Translations under genes and position numbers: made by a program
From: Pseudaeromonas sp041441555
GTDB lineage: Bacteria > Pseudomonadota > Gammaproteobacteria > Enterobacterales > Aeromonadaceae
Direction of reading: 5' to 3'
DNA: 64,000 nt
Assembly (NCBI GenBank): GCA_041441555.1
Contig: JASDSW010000046.1
Coordinates: 1-64,000 of the forward strand
In this document: piece by piece, positions 16,758 through 25,402 of the stretch
Position numbering within the stretch: position 1 is the first letter of the stretch
How the letters are laid out: each line of letters begins with the position of its first letter
The notes under the pieces: model-generated
The model's database searches: none
Told to the model about the DNA's origin: nothing
What the model saw: the letters and a program-made list of their open reading frames with translations, nothing else

Positions 16758-17726
16758 TCAGCCCCAGCGAAAACGGCTCCAGGCCTGTTGCTGGGCCAGT
16801 GGCTGAAAGGTCCAGGCCACCAGACGGCTGATCTTCTGCCCCTGCGCCATCTCGATCACCCGTACCTCGGCGACCTTGGCCGCGGCCAGCGCCTTGCGGA
16901 TCGGGGCGACATTCTCGGCCTTGGAGACCAGGGTCGAGAACCAGAACACCTGAGTCGCCACCGACTGGCTGTCCCGGATCATCCGGCGAATAAACTGCAA
17001 CTCCCCCCCTTCACACCACAACTCGTTCTGCCGTCCGCCGAAGTTCAAGGCAGCCTGATCCAGATTGGCTTTCTGTTCATTGCGCGGTTTCTGGCTGTTG
17101 AGGTTGCGCACCTTGCGCAGGCTGCCTGCAGCAGCCGCCTGGGCGGAGGCATGAAACGGTGGATTGCACAGCGTCAGATCGAAGATGTCATCACCCTGCA
17201 CCAGGTTGCCGAAGATCTGCCCGGCATCTGGCTGCAGCCGGCACTCCAGTGCAGCCGCCAACTCAGGATTTTGTGCCTGAATGCGCGCCACCGACGCCAG
17301 CGAGTCAACATCGATATCGGATCCGACAAACGACCAGCCGTAGGCGTGATGGCCGATGATGGGATAAATCGCATTGGCCCCGACACCGATATCCAGCACC
17401 CGCACCTGCTCCCCACGAGGCACCTTACCCCGATGACAGCTGGCCAGCAGATCCGCCAGATGGTGAATGTGATCGGCACGCCCCGGGATCGGCGGACAGA
17501 GATACCCGTCGGGAATATCCCAGCCCTGAATGCCATAATCGGCCACCAGGATGGCCTGGTTCAGCGCCTTGACCGCCGCCGGGTCGGCAAAATCGATGGT
17601 CTGGCCATGAGGCAATGATCGCACGAAGGGCTGCAGAGCCGGCGAGGCCGCCAGCAGCCGGGCAAAGTCATAACGTCCCTGGTGAGGATTGCGAGGATGC
17701 AGAGGCGACTTGGGGGATTTGGACAT
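16758..17726 (-). CDS. rlmF: 23S rRNA (adenine-1618 N6)-methyltransferase RlmF
   Basis: The 322-residue protein closely follows E. coli RlmF (YbiN): N-terminal LHPRNPHQGRYDF, DIPDGYLCPPIPGRADHIHH, the SAM-binding DIGVGANAIYP, catalytic NPPFH, and GGRQNELWCEGGE. It methylates A1618 of 23S rRNA using S-adenosylmethionine. The start at 17726 (MSKSPKSPLHP) is chosen by homology; its binding site is weak. It converges on the DUF481 gene with only nine bases between the two stops. Confidence 0.95.
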   Translation of the reverse strand: MSKSPKSPLHPRNPHQGRYDFARLLAASPALQPFVRSLPHGQTIDFADPAAVKALNQAILVADYGIQGWDIPDGYLCPPIPGRADHIHHLADLLASCHRGKVPRGEQVRVLDIGVGANAIYPIIGHHAYGWSFVGSDIDVDSLASVARIQAQNPELAAALECRLQPDAGQIFGNLVQGDDIFDLTLCNPPFHASAQAAAAGSLRKVRNLNSQKPRNEQKANLDQAALNFGGRQNELWCEGGELQFIRRMIRDSQSVATQVFWFSTLVSKAENVAPIRKALAAAKVAEVRVIEMAQGQKISRLVAWTFQPLAQQQAWSRFRWG

Positions 17727-17839
17727 GACAGACTCGGATAGCCACAGAGATAAGGCGGCCGATCTTGGCCGCCCCGCGCGCCGAGTGCAAGCATAAATCG
17801 TCATTCGCCCGAACGGCGCACGACGTCACGCGTGGCCCA

Positions 17840-18253
17840 CTACTCGAACAGTTTCTGGCAGGTATTGCTCTCGCCATCCCAATAGTAGGGAGGAAAACAG
17901 TGAGCAGTGCCATCCGGGCTATCGACTTCGGCCTTGATGCAGGACTCCTTGCTGGGCGACCAGCGCAGTCCGTTCTGACAATGGGGCTGCTTGGGGCCGT
18001 GGCTGGCACCACCACCATAGACACAATCACAGATGACACTGTTCCCCAGCCGATCCTTGGGGGCGCAGACCCCGGCCTCTCCATTCAGGGCACACAAATC
18101 GCCCACGGCAGCGTTTTGACAACTGTTTGCCGAGCCGACAAAGGCGCACTTCCCCGCCGCCTGAGCCCCACAGACCAGCAAAAGCGCCAGACACCCCAGA
18201 CCCATGCCCCGCCATAGAAGGGAGCGCCACTTGCCGGATCCTTGCCATTCCAT
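17840..18253 (-). CDS. Cys-rich secreted protein, unknown
   Basis: The 137-residue protein has a signal peptide (about 1-33, ending GAQAAG) and ten cysteines in the mature part, enough for five disulfides, in patterns such as VICDCVYGGG and KESCIKAEV. The ATG at 18253 has AGGAG eight bases upstream. I do not recognise the family. Expected location is periplasmic or extracellular, with folding dependent on Dsb enzymes. It is transcribed towards rlmF but about 110 bases separate them. Confidence 0.75.
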   Translation of the reverse strand: MEWQGSGKWRSLLWRGMGLGCLALLLVCGAQAAGKCAFVGSANSCQNAAVGDLCALNGEAGVCAPKDRLGNSVICDCVYGGGASHGPKQPHCQNGLRWSPSKESCIKAEVDSPDGTAHCFPPYYWDGESNTCQKLFE

Positions 18254-18453
18254 CGTTCATCTCCTCTTGAGTCGACCATCATCGCCGATCATCGCCAATT
18301 GGGGGGCCGTCTGACAGACGCCTGTGGCGGACAGTAACACGATGCCCGCAGGAGTCGTCGCAGGATCCAGGTGTGCGGGTTCAGTCCTTCGGCAAAAGTG
18401 TGCCGAGGATTGCGAATAGTCGAAAAAATTTTCACCGGACGCCGCACGTAGGC

Positions 18454-18490
18454 TTTACAGCCGGCGTGAACTCATTATCATGTCGACATG
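18454..18490 (+). promoter_or_regulatory. Promoter and palindromic operator of the ArsR-type regulator
   Basis: TTTACA (18454-18459) and TATCAT (18476-18481) form -35 and -10 boxes 16 bases apart. A perfect 12-bp palindrome, CATGTCGACATG (18479-18490), starts inside the -10 and covers the expected transcription start. It lies 23 bases before the ATG of the ArsR-type gene, so it is a likely autoregulatory operator. Confidence 0.6.
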
Positions 18491-18513
18491 TTTAATTGTT
18501 TCGAAATGAGTCC

Positions 18514-18825
18514 ATGCATCACGACTACTCACGTGCCATCCCGGAAACCTGGCAACAGATCGCCAAGGTGTTCAACGCCCTGGGGGATGAACATCGCCAG
18601 CGCCTGTTGCTGACCTTCGAGCCCGGTGAGCGGCTGACGGCCGGCCAGTTGGCCGAGGTCTCCACCCTCTCCCGCCCGACGGTCTCCCACCACCTGAAGA
18701 TCCTGCGGGAAGCCGGCGTGCTACGCCACGAGCGTCAGGGCAAGGAGATCTACTTTTGGATCGACAAACCCTATCTGAACGATTCCCTGCAGGCGGTGCT
18801 GTGCTACCTGCAGGACGAAGTCTAA
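18514..18825 (+). CDS. ArsR-type winged-helix transcriptional regulator
   Basis: The 103-residue protein is a winged-helix ArsR/SmtB-type regulator: LGDEHRQRLLLTF, then the recognition helix STLSRPTVSHHLKILREAGV and wing RQGKEIYFWI. It lacks the CxC metal motif of ArsR, so it probably senses something other than arsenite. The start at 18514 (MHHDYSRAIP) is preferred; a TTG at 18496 is possible. It lies 35 bases before aas and heads the phospholipid cluster, so it likely controls it. Confidence 0.85.
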   Translation: MHHDYSRAIPETWQQIAKVFNALGDEHRQRLLLTFEPGERLTAGQLAEVSTLSRPTVSHHLKILREAGVLRHERQGKEIYFWIDKPYLNDSLQAVLCYLQDEV

Positions 18826-18860
18826 GCCCCTCATCAACCTTAGCGAGGAAAGGAATCCCG

Positions 18861-20999
18861 ATGCGAATCATCATCAAACTGTTGCTCCGCGTGTTGTTTA
18901 CCCTGCTGTTCCGGGTGCGAGTCCGGGGGGATTGGCAGGCACTCCAGCAGGAGAGAGTCCTGGTGGTTGCCAACCATGAATCCTTCCTGGATGGCATGCT
19001 GCTGGGCGTCTTCATGCCCGGTAATCCGGTGTTTGTGGTGCACACCTGGGTGGCGAGCCACTGGATGTTCAAGCCGCTGCTGGCCCTGGTCGATTATCTG
19101 GCGGTGGATCCCACCAGCCCCATGGGCATGAAGCAGGTGGTGCGTCTCATCGAGCAGGGTCGCCCTGTGGTCATCTTCCCCGAGGGGCGCCTGACCGTCA
19201 CCGGCTCTCTGATGAAGATCTACAATGGCCCGGCCTTTATCGCCGCCCGAACCGGAGCCACCGTGCTGCCAGTGCATCTGGATGGGCCGGCCCGCACCTA
19301 TTTCAGCCGCATGGGGGGGCACTATCCGCGCCGCTGGTTGCCGAAGATGCGCATCACCATCATGCCGAGCGAAACCATCGCCATGCCGGAGGCCACCAAC
19401 AGCCACGAGCGCCGCGCCAAGGCCGGCGAGGCACTGCGTCGCATCATGCAGCACATGCTGTTTGTCTCCCGGCCGCGCGGCACCCTGTATGAGTCGCTGC
19501 TCGGCGCCATCTCACTCTACGGTCGCCGCTACCTGCTGCTCGAGGACATGCGTCAAATCGAGCAAAGCTATGGCGATCTGCTGAAGATGACCCTGGCGCT
19601 GGGCCGCATGACTACCCGTCTGGCCGCCCCCGGTGAGCGCATCGGCCTGCTGCTGCCGAACCTCAGCGCCACCCTGGGCTTGATGATCGGCACCGGCACC
19701 TTCGGCCGGGTTCCCGCCATGCTCAACTACACCGCCGGCCGCCAGGGGATCGAGTCGGCCTGCCGCGTCGCCGGCATCCAGACGCTGATCAGCTCCCGCG
19801 CCTTCATCGAGAGCGCCCGTCTGCAGGAGGTCATCGAGGCGCTGCCAGCCCACCTCAAGGTGCTCTATCTGGAGGATCTGCGCGCCGCCTTCACCTGGCA
19901 AGACAAGCTCTGGCTGCTGGCCGCCCTCTGTCTGCCGCGCCTGCTGGTGCCGGCGCAGCGTCCCGACGCCGAGGCGGTGACCCTGTTCACCTCCGGCTCC
20001 GAAGGGGTGCCCAAGGGGGTGGTGCTGACTCACCGCAACCTGCTGGCCAACCTGGCGCAGATCCAGTCGGTCATCGACTTCTCGGTGGATGACAAGTTTA
20101 TGAATGCCCTGCCGATCTTCCACGCCTTCGGCCTGACCGCCGGCACCCTGCTGCCGGTGATGACCGGCACCAAGTTGTTCCTCTACCCCTCGCCCCTGCA
20201 CTACAAGGTGATCCCCGAGGTGGTCTACGATCGCAACTGCTCGGTGCTCTTTGGCACCAGCACCTTCCTCGGCAACTATGCCAAACACGCACACCCTTAC
20301 GACTTCTTCCGCATGCGCTATGTGATTGCCGGCGCCGAGAAGCTGGCGCAACCGGTGCGCGAGCTGTGGTTTGAAAAATTCGGCATCCGCATCCTCGAAG
20401 GCTATGGCGCCACCGAGACCGCCCCGGTGCTGGCGGTCAACACCCCGATGGCCTATCGCACCGGCACCGTCGGCCAGTTCCTGCCCGGCATCGAGTGGCA
20501 CCTCGAAGCGGTCCCCGGCATCGAGCAGGGCGGCATCTTGCACGTCAAGGGGCCGAACCTGATGGCCGGTTACCTGCGGGACAGCAATCCCGGCGTTCTG
20601 GAGCCGACCGCCTCCGAGCTGGGTGCCGGCTGGTATAACACCGGCGATATCGTGCGGGTCGATGATCTGGGCTTTGTCACCATCGCCGGACGCCTCAAAC
20701 GCTTTGCCAAGATTGCCGGAGAGATGGTCTCGCTCGAAGTGGTCGAGAAGCTCGCCGCCCAGGCCAGTCCCGAGCAGCAGCACGCCAGCAGCTCCCGTCC
20801 CGATGAGAGCAAGGGCGAGGCCCTGGTGCTGTTCACCACGGATACCGAGCTCAACTACGACCGTCTGAGCCAGGTGGCCCGCGATCAGGGAATGCCGGCG
20901 CTGGCCGTCCCGCGCGATATCCGCCAGCTCGCCAGCCTGCCGCTGCTGGGCACCGGCAAGATTGACTATGTCAGCCTCAAACAGCTGGCCACCGCCTGA
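18861..20999 (+). CDS. aas: Bifunctional 2-acylglycerophosphoethanolamine acyltransferase / acyl-ACP synthetase Aas
   Basis: The 712-residue protein has the E. coli Aas layout. The N-terminal PlsC-type acyltransferase (about 1-200) carries NHESFLD (HxxxxD) and FPEGRLT. The AMP-binding acyl-ACP synthetase (about 230-710) carries FTSGSEGVPKGVVLTHRN, EGYGATETAPV and YNTGDIV. It activates a fatty acid on ACP and re-acylates lysophospholipid at the inner leaflet. The ATG at 18861 follows GAGGAAAGG. The lysophospholipid flippase gene lplT follows by 16 bases, as expected for partners. Confidence 0.93.
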   Translation: MRIIIKLLLRVLFTLLFRVRVRGDWQALQQERVLVVANHESFLDGMLLGVFMPGNPVFVVHTWVASHWMFKPLLALVDYLAVDPTSPMGMKQVVRLIEQGRPVVIFPEGRLTVTGSLMKIYNGPAFIAARTGATVLPVHLDGPARTYFSRMGGHYPRRWLPKMRITIMPSETIAMPEATNSHERRAKAGEALRRIMQHMLFVSRPRGTLYESLLGAISLYGRRYLLLEDMRQIEQSYGDLLKMTLALGRMTTRLAAPGERIGLLLPNLSATLGLMIGTGTFGRVPAMLNYTAGRQGIESACRVAGIQTLISSRAFIESARLQEVIEALPAHLKVLYLEDLRAAFTWQDKLWLLAALCLPRLLVPAQRPDAEAVTLFTSGSEGVPKGVVLTHRNLLANLAQIQSVIDFSVDDKFMNALPIFHAFGLTAGTLLPVMTGTKLFLYPSPLHYKVIPEVVYDRNCSVLFGTSTFLGNYAKHAHPYDFFRMRYVIAGAEKLAQPVRELWFEKFGIRILEGYGATETAPVLAVNTPMAYRTGTVGQFLPGIEWHLEAVPGIEQGGILHVKGPNLMAGYLRDSNPGVLEPTASELGAGWYNTGDIVRVDDLGFVTIAGRLKRFAKIAGEMVSLEVVEKLAAQASPEQQHASSSRPDESKGEALVLFTTDTELNYDRLSQVARDQGMPALAVPRDIRQLASLPLLGTGKIDYVSLKQLATA

Positions 21000-21015
21000 T
21001 CGAAGGAGAGATCTG

Positions 21016-22278
21016 ATGAACACCACCCTGTCCACCCCGGCCCAGGCTGCCACGCCGCTGTTTTCCCGCGGCCTGAGTGCCGTGCTGCTGGCCCAGTTTC
21101 TTTCGGCCTTCGCCGATAACGCCATCCTGGTCGGCGCCATCAAGCTGGTGCTGCTGTTATCCGCAGAAAAAGGGATGGATGCCCTGCTGCAGGGCAGCTT
21201 CGTGATGCCCTACATACTGCTGGCCCCCTTCGTCGGCCTGCTGGCCGATGCCTTGCCCAAGGGACGGGTGATGTGGCTGGCCAACGCCATCAAGCTGCTC
21301 TCCGGGGCGGCCATGCTGACCATCGCCCTGCAAGGCGATCAGGCGACCACCCTGTGGGTGATCATCGCCTACGTGCTGACCGGCATCGGTGCCGCCGTCT
21401 ACTCCCCGGCCAAATACGGCATCCTGACCCAGCTGTGCGGTACCGACAAGCTGGTGCAGGCCAACGGCCTGATGGAGGGCTCCACCATAGTCGCCATCCT
21501 GCTGGGCTTCGTCTGTGGCGGCTGGCTGGCCGACAGCTCGCTGGTGTTGCTGCTGGGGGTGATCACCACCTGCTACGCGCTGGCCGTCGGCCTGTCGCTG
21601 CTCATCCCACGCCTGCCCGTGGTCCATGCCCTGGAGAAGGCGCAGCTGGGCGTCATGATCCACGATTTTGCCCGCGCCGTGGTGACTCTGCTCGGCGATC
21701 GCCAGGCACGCACCTCGCTGCTGGGCACCAGCCTGTTCTGGGGCTCGGGCTCCACGCTGCGCCTGGTGCTGTTTGCCTGGGTCCCCTTCGCCCTGGGGCT
21801 GACCGATACCAGCTCGGCCACCAATTTAGGTGGTGTGGTCTCCATCGGCATCATCGTCGGAGCCGCGCTGGCCGGGAGCTTCATCCGTCTGGAACATGCT
21901 CCGCGCGCGCTGTGGGCCGGCCTGCTGATCGGAGCCCCCCTGCTGTTCATGGGGCTGGCCACGCAGCTTTGGCACGCCGGCGCCCTGTTGATTGGCCTGG
22001 GGGCCGCCGCCGGTTTCTTCGTCGTACCACTCAACGCCCTGCTGCAATCCCGCGGTCAGGCCAGCGTCGGTGCCGGTCACGCCATTGCGGTGCAGAACTT
22101 CTGCGAGAACCTGCTGATTGCCGCTTTTGTCGGCCTGCACTACCTGGCCAGCCAGTGGCTGGACCCGGCCCAGGAGGTGTTCGCCTTTGGCGTGCTGCTG
22201 GTCGCCATCATGAGCCTGTTGTTTATCAGCTACCGGCTCGGCAAGCGCGCCCTGCGACTGGCCGAAGAGACCGCCTAA
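21016..22278 (+). CDS. lplT: Lysophospholipid transporter LplT
   Basis: The 420-residue protein is a 12-segment major-facilitator protein with SAFADNAILVGAIKL near the start and PAKYGILTQL, matching LplT, which flips lysophospholipids inward for re-acylation by Aas. It starts at ATG 21016 after GAAGGAGAG and sits 16 bases from aas. In E. coli the order is lplT-aas; here it is reversed but still adjacent. Confidence 0.92.
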   Translation: MNTTLSTPAQAATPLFSRGLSAVLLAQFLSAFADNAILVGAIKLVLLLSAEKGMDALLQGSFVMPYILLAPFVGLLADALPKGRVMWLANAIKLLSGAAMLTIALQGDQATTLWVIIAYVLTGIGAAVYSPAKYGILTQLCGTDKLVQANGLMEGSTIVAILLGFVCGGWLADSSLVLLLGVITTCYALAVGLSLLIPRLPVVHALEKAQLGVMIHDFARAVVTLLGDRQARTSLLGTSLFWGSGSTLRLVLFAWVPFALGLTDTSSATNLGGVVSIGIIVGAALAGSFIRLEHAPRALWAGLLIGAPLLFMGLATQLWHAGALLIGLGAAAGFFVVPLNALLQSRGQASVGAGHAIAVQNFCENLLIAAFVGLHYLASQWLDPAQEVFAFGVLLVAIMSLLFISYRLGKRALRLAEETA

Positions 22279-22295
22279 CCCATCTCACACCACCA

Positions 22296-22315
22296 CCGGG
22301 AGAGGCCTCTCCCGG
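22296..22315. other. Perfect palindrome between lplT and ynbA
   Basis: CCGGGAGAGGCCTCTCCCGG is a perfect 20-bp palindrome in the 73-base gap between lplT and ynbA. No T-tract follows, so it is more likely an mRNA structure that sets relative expression than a terminator. Confidence 0.55.
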
Positions 22316-22351
22316 CTGGAAACCCACATCCTTCGCGATCGAGGAGTCCCG

Positions 22352-22990
22352 ATGCCCAGCGTCTATCAACTCAAGCCTCGCTTTCTGGCCCTGCTGCAAC
22401 CGCTCACCGCGACCCTGGCCGCCCGCGGCGTCACCGCCAACCAGGTGACCACCCTGGCCTGCCTGCTCTCCATCGGCTACGGCGCCACTCTGGCTCTGCT
22501 GTTGTGGCAACAACAGGACGCCGCCCGCTGGCTGTGGCTGGGCCTGCCGCTGTTTTTGTTCGTGCGCATGGCACTCAATGCCATCGACGGCCAACTGGCA
22601 CGGGAGCATGGCCAGAAGAGCCGCCTCGGGGGCCTGCTCAACGAGATGGGCGATGTGTTGGCCGATGCCGCGCTGTTCGCCCCGCTGGCGCTGGTGCCTG
22701 GGCTCGGGGGCTGCCTCATCGCCCTCTTCATCTGGTTGGCGCTGCTGACCGAATACGCCGGTGTACTGGGGCTGCTCATCCAGAGCAACCGTCGCTATGA
22801 AGGGCCCATGGGCAAGAGCGATCGGGCCACCCTGGTCGGTGCCTGCGGCCTTTGGCTGGGCTTGGGAATGACCCTGCCAATCGCCCTCACGGCGATGAAG
22901 GGAGTGCTGGTGCTGGCCTGCGGCCTGATGCTATGGACCTGTTACAATCGGCTGCGAATGGCGCTACAGCAGCCGCAGAACCACGAATAA
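22352..22990 (+). CDS. ynbA: CDP-alcohol phosphatidyltransferase family protein YnbA
   Basis: The 212-residue membrane protein matches E. coli YnbA along its length (FVRMALNAIDGQLARE, RLGGLLNEMGDV, GPMGKSDRA). It carries a CDP-alcohol phosphatidyltransferase motif (DGQLAR, later GDVLAD), so it should join a CDP-activated lipid or alcohol to an acceptor. The product is not established. The start follows GAGGAG seven bases upstream. ynbB lies 27 bases downstream, as in E. coli. Confidence 0.9.
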   Translation: MPSVYQLKPRFLALLQPLTATLAARGVTANQVTTLACLLSIGYGATLALLLWQQQDAARWLWLGLPLFLFVRMALNAIDGQLAREHGQKSRLGGLLNEMGDVLADAALFAPLALVPGLGGCLIALFIWLALLTEYAGVLGLLIQSNRRYEGPMGKSDRATLVGACGLWLGLGMTLPIALTAMKGVLVLACGLMLWTCYNRLRMALQQPQNHE

Positions 22991-23017
22991 CCAAGAAGAC
23001 CCCAGGAGAGCTCACTC

Positions 23018-23944
23018 ATGGATCCACTCTATTACGGTATTGCCCTGGTGGTCAGCGTGCTGGCCGCCGGTTATCTCATCACGCGCTGGCGGGTACCGGC
23101 CAGCCATCCGGCACGGGGCGAGATCCTGCTGCGCATTCGCACCTGGTGCTGGATCATCGCCTTTTTCCTGCCGATCCTGCTGACCCCGCAGCCACTGCCC
23201 AGCCTGCTGCTGGCCATCGTCAGCTTCATGGCCTTCAAGGAGTACATCACCCTGACCCCGAACCGGCAGCAGGATCGCTGGGCCTTCCTCTGGGCCTATG
23301 TGGCCATTCCGCTGCAATACTTCTGGGTATTCCAGGCCTGGTACGGCATGTTCATCATCTTCATCCCGGTCTACCTGTTTTTGCTGCTGCCCACCCGGCT
23401 GGTGCTCTCCGGCCACCCCAAGGGCTTTCTCAACTCCACCTCGACCCTGCACTGGGGGCTGGTGACCACGGTCTTTTCGCTCAGCCACATGGCCTACCTG
23501 CTGGTGCTGCCGGATTATCCGGTAGATGATCGGGTGGTTTCCGGCGCCAGCCTGCTGTTCCTGCTGGTCTTTTTGACCCAGATGAACGATGTGGCGCAAT
23601 TTGTCTGGGGCAAGACCCTGGGCAGGCGCAAGATCCTGCCACTGGTCAGCCCGAACAAGACCTGGGAGGGCTTCCTGGGCGGCGCCGTCACCACCTTGCT
23701 GGTCAGTCTGCTGCTCGGCCCGCTGTTCACGCCGCTGGATCTGCCCCGTGCCGCGCTGGTGGGGCTGGAGATCGGCATCTTCGGTTTCATCGGCGATGTG
23801 GTGATGTCGGCGGTGAAACGGGACATTGGCGTCAAGGATACCGGCACCCTGCTGCCGGGCCACGGCGGCATCCTGGATCGGCTCGACTCGCTGACCTTTA
23901 CGGCGCCCCTGTACTTCCACACCCTCTACTACTTCTATTACTGA
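23018..23944 (+). CDS. ynbB: Phosphatidate cytidylyltransferase family protein YnbB
   Basis: The 308-residue multi-pass membrane protein matches E. coli YnbB and carries the CdsA-family signature near the C-terminus: SAVKRDIGVKDTGTLLPGHG, then GILDRLDSL. It should make a CDP-diacylglycerol-type lipid from CTP and phosphatidic acid. Together with YnbA it could form a complete activation and transfer branch. The start at 23018 has AGGAGAG eight bases upstream. Confidence 0.9.
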   Translation: MDPLYYGIALVVSVLAAGYLITRWRVPASHPARGEILLRIRTWCWIIAFFLPILLTPQPLPSLLLAIVSFMAFKEYITLTPNRQQDRWAFLWAYVAIPLQYFWVFQAWYGMFIIFIPVYLFLLLPTRLVLSGHPKGFLNSTSTLHWGLVTTVFSLSHMAYLLVLPDYPVDDRVVSGASLLFLLVFLTQMNDVAQFVWGKTLGRRKILPLVSPNKTWEGFLGGAVTTLLVSLLLGPLFTPLDLPRAALVGLEIGIFGFIGDVVMSAVKRDIGVKDTGTLLPGHGGILDRLDSLTFTAPLYFHTLYYFYY

Positions 23945-23973
23945 GCTTTCCATTACCGAGCTGGAGGCAGACC

Positions 23974-24678
23974 ATGACCGCCGATGTTCCCCACCCACGC
24001 TGGCTCTATGCCCTCTGCCGCCGCCTGTTTGTCGTGCTGATCGCCTGGCCCGTGGTCCTCCTGTGGCTGGGGCTGACGGTGCGCCATCCCCAGCGGTTGC
24101 CGCAACGGGGGCCGGCGGTGATCATCGCCAATCACAACAGCCACCTGGATCTGCTGGTGCTGTTGACCCTGCTGCCGTTTCGTCTGCTGCCCAGGCGGCG
24201 CCCGGTGGCGGCGGCCGACTACTTCTTTCGCAATCGCGGCTTACGGTTTATCGCCCGCTGGTTTTTAGGGCTGATCCCGGTGCAGCGCGGCGGCGCCACG
24301 CGGGGCAACGGGGAAAGCGGCGGCGATCCGCTGCGGCTGTGCCGTGAGGCGCTGGCTGCCGGTGATATCCTGTTGCTGTTTCCAGAAGGAACCCGCGGCG
24401 AGCCGGAGACGCTATCCAAACTCAAACCCGGCTTGTGGCACCTGTTGCGCGACACCCCGGAGCTGCCGGTGATCCCGCTCTACCTGCAGGGGCTGGGCAA
24501 GTCGATGCCCAAGGGCGAGTGGATCCCGATCCCGTTTTTTGTCGATGCCTACGTCGGCCGCCCCCTGCCCTACGACCCCGACAAGGCCCGTTACCTGCAA
24601 ACGCTGGAAAACTGCTTTAGCGTGCTGGCCACCAAGGGGGCAACCCGCAAACGTCCGGCGTCGTCGGAGCAGGATTGA
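23974..24678 (+). CDS. 1-acylglycerol-3-phosphate acyltransferase (PlsC-like)
   Basis: The 234-residue protein has one N-terminal membrane segment (about 15-35), the catalytic NHNSHLD (HxxxxD) and the substrate motif FPEGTRGEP of the LPLAT/PlsC family. It probably acylates lysophosphatidic acid or a related lysolipid, supplying phosphatidic acid for YnbB. The ATG at 23974 follows GGAGG. It closes the run aas-lplT-ynbA-ynbB; only 29 bases separate it from ynbB. It is unlikely to be the housekeeping PlsC. Confidence 0.88.
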   Translation: MTADVPHPRWLYALCRRLFVVLIAWPVVLLWLGLTVRHPQRLPQRGPAVIIANHNSHLDLLVLLTLLPFRLLPRRRPVAAADYFFRNRGLRFIARWFLGLIPVQRGGATRGNGESGGDPLRLCREALAAGDILLLFPEGTRGEPETLSKLKPGLWHLLRDTPELPVIPLYLQGLGKSMPKGEWIPIPFFVDAYVGRPLPYDPDKARYLQTLENCFSVLATKGATRKRPASSEQD

Positions 24679-24772
24679 GGAATTAATCAACAGATTTTGC
24701 CGTCACCAGCTGCCAGACTCAGTAAGACCTGATAGATTCAACCCATCTACCTTAGTCCGCAAAGGTTTGCAT

Positions 24773-25402
24773 ATGGCTCTGGTTCCCGCCCGCAACTCGT
24801 TCCTGCGTATGATGCTGACACGGGCCTTCGGCATCGTGCTCAGCGCCCTGCTGCTGTTTAGCCTCGACATCTATCTTCTGCTGATCCAGCCCACCATGGA
24901 GCGGGTGGCCAACGCCCAGATGCAGCAAACCTCCTCCGAAATGGAGGCCAGCATCGCCCAGCTCGCCCACGGCACCGAAACCATCCTCTATACCCTGCGC
25001 GGTGTGCTCGAACGCAATTCCTTATCCAAATCTCCGCCCGCCGACTCCACCCAGCCATGGCCCGCCGATATCACGAAGATCGCAGAGCTGAACCACTTCT
25101 TTTTGCCGTTTATCGACAACAACGCCAGCATCTCGTCGCTGCATCTGGCCCGTCAGGATGGCTCCGAGCTGCTGGTGATGCGCGACGCCAGTGGGCGCGC
25201 CTTCAACCGGCTCAGCCAACCCTCAACCAGCGGCAACCGGGTACAACAACTCCTGTGGGATGATGATCTGAAGCAGTTCACACGCCAGGATGTGGACTCC
25301 ACCTACGATGCCCGGAGCCGCCCCTGGTTTCAGCAGGCACACCGCGACGCCGGGAAGAAGCAGGTCAGTTGGACGCAGCCCTATCTGTTCTACACCACCT
25401 AG
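24773..25402 (+). pseudogene. N-terminal piece of a broken hybrid histidine kinase
   Basis: Start ATG 24773 (MALVPARNSF) with AAAGG upstream. It encodes one membrane segment (about 20-40) and the first half of a Cache-type periplasmic sensor. The frame is ended by TAG at 25400-25402 in the middle of the sensor (LFYTT, stop, DPGITVSQQF), and the same frame continues without interruption beyond. A CAG-to-TAG change would explain it. Either a nonsense mutation, a sequencing error or a read-through stop; the downstream piece is in the next entry. Confidence 0.8.

Noticed and set aside
19512..21143. 543-codon open frame on the minus strand opposite aas
   Set aside because: Lies wholly antisense to a well-recognised gene; long antisense frames are expected in GC-rich coding DNA. 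No start signal and no family match.
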